Assembly: GCA_014526335.1 (NCBI GenBank)
Contig: JACTAT010000231.1
Coordinates: 83,755-147,754, forward strand
Source: Chrysaora quinquecirrha
Lineage: Eukaryota > Cnidaria > Scyphozoa > Semaeostomeae > Pelagiidae
Length of the DNA stretch: 64,000 nt
Reading direction: 5' to 3'
The notes under the pieces were generated by a model. The model had not been told where the DNA came from. It did no database searches and saw nothing but the letters and a program-made list of their open reading frames with translations. Numbering within the stretch: position 1 is the first letter of the stretch; each line of letters starts with the position of its first letter. A program made the position numbers and the translations under genes. Positions 59,865 to 64,000 of the stretch are shown here, piece by piece.

Positions 59865-62266
59865 AAATGATTTGCAAGTCTGTAAAGTTTCAATTTTGCA
59901 CGAAGCTGTTTGTCAAAACTGACTTCTCGCTGGAGAGTGAACGAACCCTCCATCTTCGGATGGTCAGACATTTTTATAAGGACCTGGTCTGTGTCTTGTG
60001 ATGCATCTATCCTTGTAAATAACGTAATGGTATGAAAATAGTTCACTCGTTGACCAATCATAATGAATGTTTTGCTGTCAAGTTATTGTGTGGGAAGCGT
60101 TACTAAGGCCATGTGTGCTTATTCGCATTCCTCCCAAAGAGATATGACGTAATATTTCTGTTGGGAAAATGATATCATTCTCAGCATGTTCTCATCCAAA
60201 GAAATAGGAACTATGTTGTTCCTTTGCCATCTTCACTTCCCTCCGCAAGAAGTGGCGTACCGAAGAGGAGAGGGGGCAAGGGATTGGGGAATAGGGGGGT
60301 TCAAATTTCTCAAAATTAAAAATTTGTCCAACAAAATACTATTTATGAGGGAGGCAGGTGGTGTAAGTTTTTAATTTAGCGTAACATAACTCTGTGACAG
60401 CCTGACAGGTCTTTCGTCCATGATGTAATGAAAAACTTTTGATACATTAAAGCAATGATCTACTGTATATAACGATAAAGTTGTAATATTTTTTTTTAAC
60501 ATTGCGGATTTTAGCATCAAAGACATACTGGTGGGAAAATATTGCTGAATGGGCGTTTCCTTCATTTGCGAGTGTTGAAGGGCGTGGTCTCGGAATTTTT
60601 TCTAGGGGCTAACAGGTCAAAATCGAGGAGCATTTCACACTTCAAAAGGGTATACGAGATTTGTACTAAAACAAAAGGATCTCCAAAGGATTTCCGCTTA
60701 TCTCCAAATTACTGTATGTTCATTCAAATTTAAAACGATAGAATCCGAAGAAAGGTTTACTGTCTTTGACATATTCGCAGTTGTACACAAAACGTATATT
60801 TCTCATCTTTATAAAGTTCTGTGACATAAACAATGCTTTGGTACCCAAGGTAACGCTTTGGAAAAAATTGTTCAGAAGAATAATACACCTCACTTCTAAA
60901 ATAAAGCAGAGCATTGATTGCAATGCGAAACCGAACATTGCGAAAAAATATAACAACAAGTCAAGGCCCTGGTCTTTCCATAATAGCACGGTCCTATAAC
61001 TAAACTGTGCACATTTGGGTCGTGAAATGACCATCACAACGATTCTAGACGCATATGATTAAAAATCTGTTTTCAACTTTGTAGAACAAAGAGGTCTATA
61101 AACGAGAGAGAGAGCATACCCTCTAACATGCTAGATTCTATACTAAATTCTATAATTCCATATTTATGTCATCGTCGGTAAAATTGTCTTCATATCTCCC
61201 TTCCATCTTCCCTCAGCAAAAATAGATTTAGCTCGACATTGTTTGGAGTCCTTCAAAACACCTGTGCTTTAAACAATATTTATAATTTGAATTAGAGAAT
61301 AAATAGCCCTCTATAATATACAGTATCGTGATAAAGAAAATCAACCAACCTTTCTTATGATAAACACCTTTTCTCTTTACCAACGAATTTGGCTATTAGC
61401 TGGTGTGTGCAATGGTCTCTGTTGCCATGAATTCCTGACCGTTCCTGGCTGGACGATAAATACGGACCCAATGTCTGCTCATGAGTTTTTCATTATGGCT
61501 TTTGATGGTCACTGGATGACCCATTGTCTATTGCTTGTATCATTCGGTATCGTTCCGCTGCAGTAGCTAATATTACAATCATTTTACTGGATTTTTTTAC
61601 AGATTGGAACTATGTAATTTAACATACGCCCATGTGATTCTTATTTAAAGCGATCCCGGTCGAAACATTCAAAAACCAATTCACAACCTTTCGCGAATTT
61701 CGTGTTCTAGAATCGCGAATTTTGTCAAAAAAGACGCGAATAACGCGAATAACGCGAATAACGTCCTGGGAAGGTTTCTACCTTTAGAACTTGCTGCACA
61801 AATATTACGTAGATAAAAATGGCTTTCCTGCCTAAGATGCTGAAGAATTCTCTACCATTTTCAAGAATTTCTTGACAGTCCCTGTTAAGCAAATTACTGT
61901 CTGAATTTTTTAACTCTGTTTAACTGTGTGTCGTAAAATATAAAATAAATTCCAGGGTTTGCAGAAATGTTGCCACACTTCGTAATGTTTTGCGTAGGAA
62001 CTCGTTTCATTTTTAGTTAATTTCCCAAAAATCGGCCTACAGTAGGGGTTTCTTAATCCACAGTCTTTGCGTGAACAGTGTTTTCATTGCAATTTGAATT
62101 AGCTACTTTTTTGCAGATTGAAGGGATATTTGTAGAAGGCATGTTCCATTGGTTTTAAAACTGATACTGTTCCTAAGTTTATATCTAAATAGGCAATGAC
62201 AAAACATTAGATTCATTAATAAGTGTAAATAATTGCTCAAATAATTGTTTAACATGTTTTACAGGT
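59865..62266. other. Interval upstream of the Maf gene, no gene recognised
   Basis: About 60550-60640 shares GGGCGTTTCC, AGGGCGTGGTC and TTTTTCTRGGGGCTAAC with 24255-24340, so both are copies of one dispersed repeat. The 69-codon frame at 61357-61566 has no match. Short GAGAGAGA at 61107 and an AACGCGAAT triplet repeat at 61737-61760. Confidence 0.4.
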
Positions 62267-62569
62267 TTAAGCCCTGGCCAAATGATCAAACATTGTAGGT
62301 CAAAAGTTTGAAATTTGCTTTACAACAATGTGTGACCGTTTGGACAGTAACGTCCAAACACGTTACTGTCCAAAATTTTGGAACAACAAAGTCGTTGCTT
62401 GACTAAGCAAAATTTATGGCGTGATGGTTTAAAAGAAAATTGCTGATGGTCGCAAGCAAAAAATACTGGACGAGCAATGTTTTGGACGTTTCCAAACGAT
62501 AAAAATTTGTTGGACAATTGTATTTCAGATGTTAGACCAACAACGTTCGATCGTTTGACCAGGGCCTAA
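62267..62569. mobile_element. MITE with GCCCTGG ends and a strong central hairpin
   Basis: Left end TTAAGCCCTGGCCAAATGAT and right end (complement) TTAGGCCCTGGTCAAACGAT, followed on both sides by GTTG/GTAGGTC words. Length about 300 bp. Flanks TTA/TAA fit a Harbinger-type 3-bp duplication. Contains the hairpin 62339-62374 (14-bp perfect stem TTTGGACAGTAACG, 8-nt loop). Confidence 0.65.
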
Positions 62570-62757
62570 CCCTCTTCAACTCTCCATGATGATTGTGCAT
62601 TAGACAAAAAGCTTTCATTAATCTACCGAAAAATTTAAATTTAAAGTGTAAACATAATTTTCACAAATAATTCCAAAAATAATAACAAGAGGTTATTTTT
62701 CCCTTTCAAATTTATCCGTTACTGTGGAACAAATGACTTCAGTTTTCAATACAGGCA

Positions 62758-62763
62758 TTTATT
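62758..62763 (-). terminator. Polyadenylation signal AATAAA of the P4HTM-like gene
   Basis: AATAAA on the minus strand, about 70 bp past the stop codon at 62832. Confidence 0.5.
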
Positions 62764-62831
62764 GATAGCTAATAACGATGAGCTAGTTGCAATGTTCATA
62801 AGAAATCACTTGTTAAAAAAGTATCTAAATA

Positions 62832-63905
62832 TCATTCCCTTGTATATAAGCTAGTTTTATGCCTTGAAGAATAATCAGGTGCAGGGATCCAGTTGTTAGC
62901 AACCCATTTCTCCCCTTTAATAATGTCACAACCACCATGAAGTGAAAAATCGTCTCTTTCTCCCAACCAGCCATCTTCATCGACGTCATGATTATACCAC
63001 ATCACCGCTTTTCCCTTTTCTGGCTTAACAACCGCTGTTGAATTATGGCAGAACTCACTCAGGTTGTAAAAGTCTCCTTCCTTTCTTTTAACAAAGTCCT
63101 GAAACGGATTTTAGAAGCAAATCATTCTACACGACAGAGAAATTTAATGAATTGAAGTGGTAGCAAGTAAACTAGTTCGCTGAGCAAGAGTAAATAAAAC
63201 GAGTAAACCAAATTGCTTACGGAATGTTCATAATCTTCATCATCAGCAACAGGAAACGCTGTTTCCCCACCTTCTTCGACATCATTGAGATAATATAGTA
63301 TCGTTATGAATCTAAAATAGAAAATCTGAACTCTTAACTCTATTAAGCAAATGCTGCTCTAAATAATGAATAGAACAAGTGGAGTCGTATGGTATAACAT
63401 ACAGTGTGTGATTGCTAGGTTATTGTGACGTGGATCTCATCTCTGTTGTAGTGAGTTGTTCACCTGAAACTAGTGGTTGAACTGGCTTTGCTTTTTTCTA
63501 GAGAATGAACCGTTTGCCTAAGCTTTGCTTTCGCTTTTGAGTTTAAAGTCAAAAAGTCGAAAAGGGTAAACAAGACACTCGTGAGTACTGCTTTGAATCC
63601 AGTAAAGCGTCTCGTATTTGGGAACCATTCGCCAAAGATGCTTGGAAACATTTTTAAACTTCTACTATTTGTTTTCCTATCTAGAGTTTATACACGAACT
63701 ATATATAGAATTTTATTCAAACTGCAAGGCTTCTATGCATGTACGTAGATATTGGTGAAAAATGAAGTATGACTGACCTGCACAAGCGACACTCTGTCGA
63801 TTTGGCTGCGGGTTTGAACTGACAACACTCCAAGTCTGAAAATTGACCTTTGGACTGACCATCAAAATGAGCGTGGTAATGTCCATGGATGTCATAGTGC
63901 AGAAC
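62832..63905 (-). CDS. P4HTM: Transmembrane prolyl 4-hydroxylase (P4HTM-like), last three exons
   Basis: Minus-strand exons 63905-63778, 63311-63221 and 63098-62832 (stop 62834-62832), phases consistent. They encode the catalytic double-stranded beta-helix of an Fe(II)/2-oxoglutarate dioxygenase: HYHAHFD supplies the first iron His and Asp, LYYLNDVEEGGETAFPVADD is the conserved strand block, KGKAVMWYNHDVDEDGWLGE follows, and FSLHGGCDIIKGEKWVANNW supplies the distal iron His and the lysine that binds 2-oxoglutarate. The VANNWI ending and DG.G spacer fit P4HTM, the ER-anchored enzyme related to HIF prolyl hydroxylases, better than collagen P4H. The N-terminal membrane anchor and EF-hand part lie beyond the window edge. 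All iron ligands are present. Confidence 0.9.
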
Positions 63906-64000
63906 CTAAAGATAATATAATATGATGCAGAAGTATTTAACGGTGCAGCCACTGGGGTCGAAAGTTGAAACATGAATGATAGCGCAAAGAAAAGACAAAA

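Noticed and set aside
61357..61566. 69-codon plus-strand frame near the P4HTM-like gene
   Set aside because: No family match and no splice context strong enough to call an exon.

Overview
The window is nuclear DNA from a metazoan: AT-rich, with spliced genes, GT-AG introns and many transposon relics. The gene families, compact exons, abundant Penelope/Harbinger/hAT elements and a secreted phospholipase A2 suggest a marine invertebrate, most likely a cnidarian such as an anthozoan. That placement is inference; no taxon marker is present. LAYOUT. 0-5 kb: the last three exons of syntaxin-16 (STX16), then the first coding exon of a secretory phospholipase A2. 7.2-8.5 kb: a single-exon AAA ATPase of the VPS4 type without a recognisable MIT domain, with an E2F-like palindrome upstream. 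9.2-12.5 kb: a 3.2-kb foldback element whose arms run from unique sequence into TTAG arrays on one side and CTAA arrays on the other. 13.4-14.2 kb: an old degenerate minisatellite. 15.2-18.1 kb: exons of a MROH1-like HEAT-repeat gene (minus strand), interrupted by a 500-N gap. 19-28 kb: almost pure repeats: several foldback/MITE elements, a Gypsy integrase relic, a LINE relic, a tRNA-derived SINE and a 1.8-kb element with a likely 6-bp target duplication. 28.9-44.1 kb: thirteen exons of an AGXT2-type mitochondrial aminotransferase (plus strand). Its introns hold a 0.74-kb tandem duplication, a LINE relic, nested MITEs and a Penelope-like element (PLE). One AGXT2 exon is duplicated out of order, and at least one expected internal exon and the terminal exon were not found. 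45.1-48.1 kb: a near-complete PIF/Harbinger transposon with an intact transposase and a frame-broken Myb-like partner. 49.2-58.0 kb: a complete nine-exon PIP4P1/2 (TMEM55) phosphatase gene (minus strand), including a 21-nt exon, with PLE and MITE insertions in its introns. 59.1-59.9 kb: a single-exon Maf-family bZIP factor (minus). 62.8-63.9 kb: the last three exons of a P4HTM-type transmembrane prolyl 4-hydroxylase (minus), continuing beyond the window. The cellular genes are unrelated housekeeping or signalling genes and do not form a functional cluster. The most notable non-coding discovery is a hammerhead ribozyme fold (CTGAGGA core, GAA, 6-bp stem I, 4-bp stem III) in a PLE terminal repeat at 34.4 kb. 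A second, inverted copy lies at 33.9 kb and decayed relatives at 42.0 and 53.3 kb. All identifications were made by eye from sequence; no database search or folding program was run.
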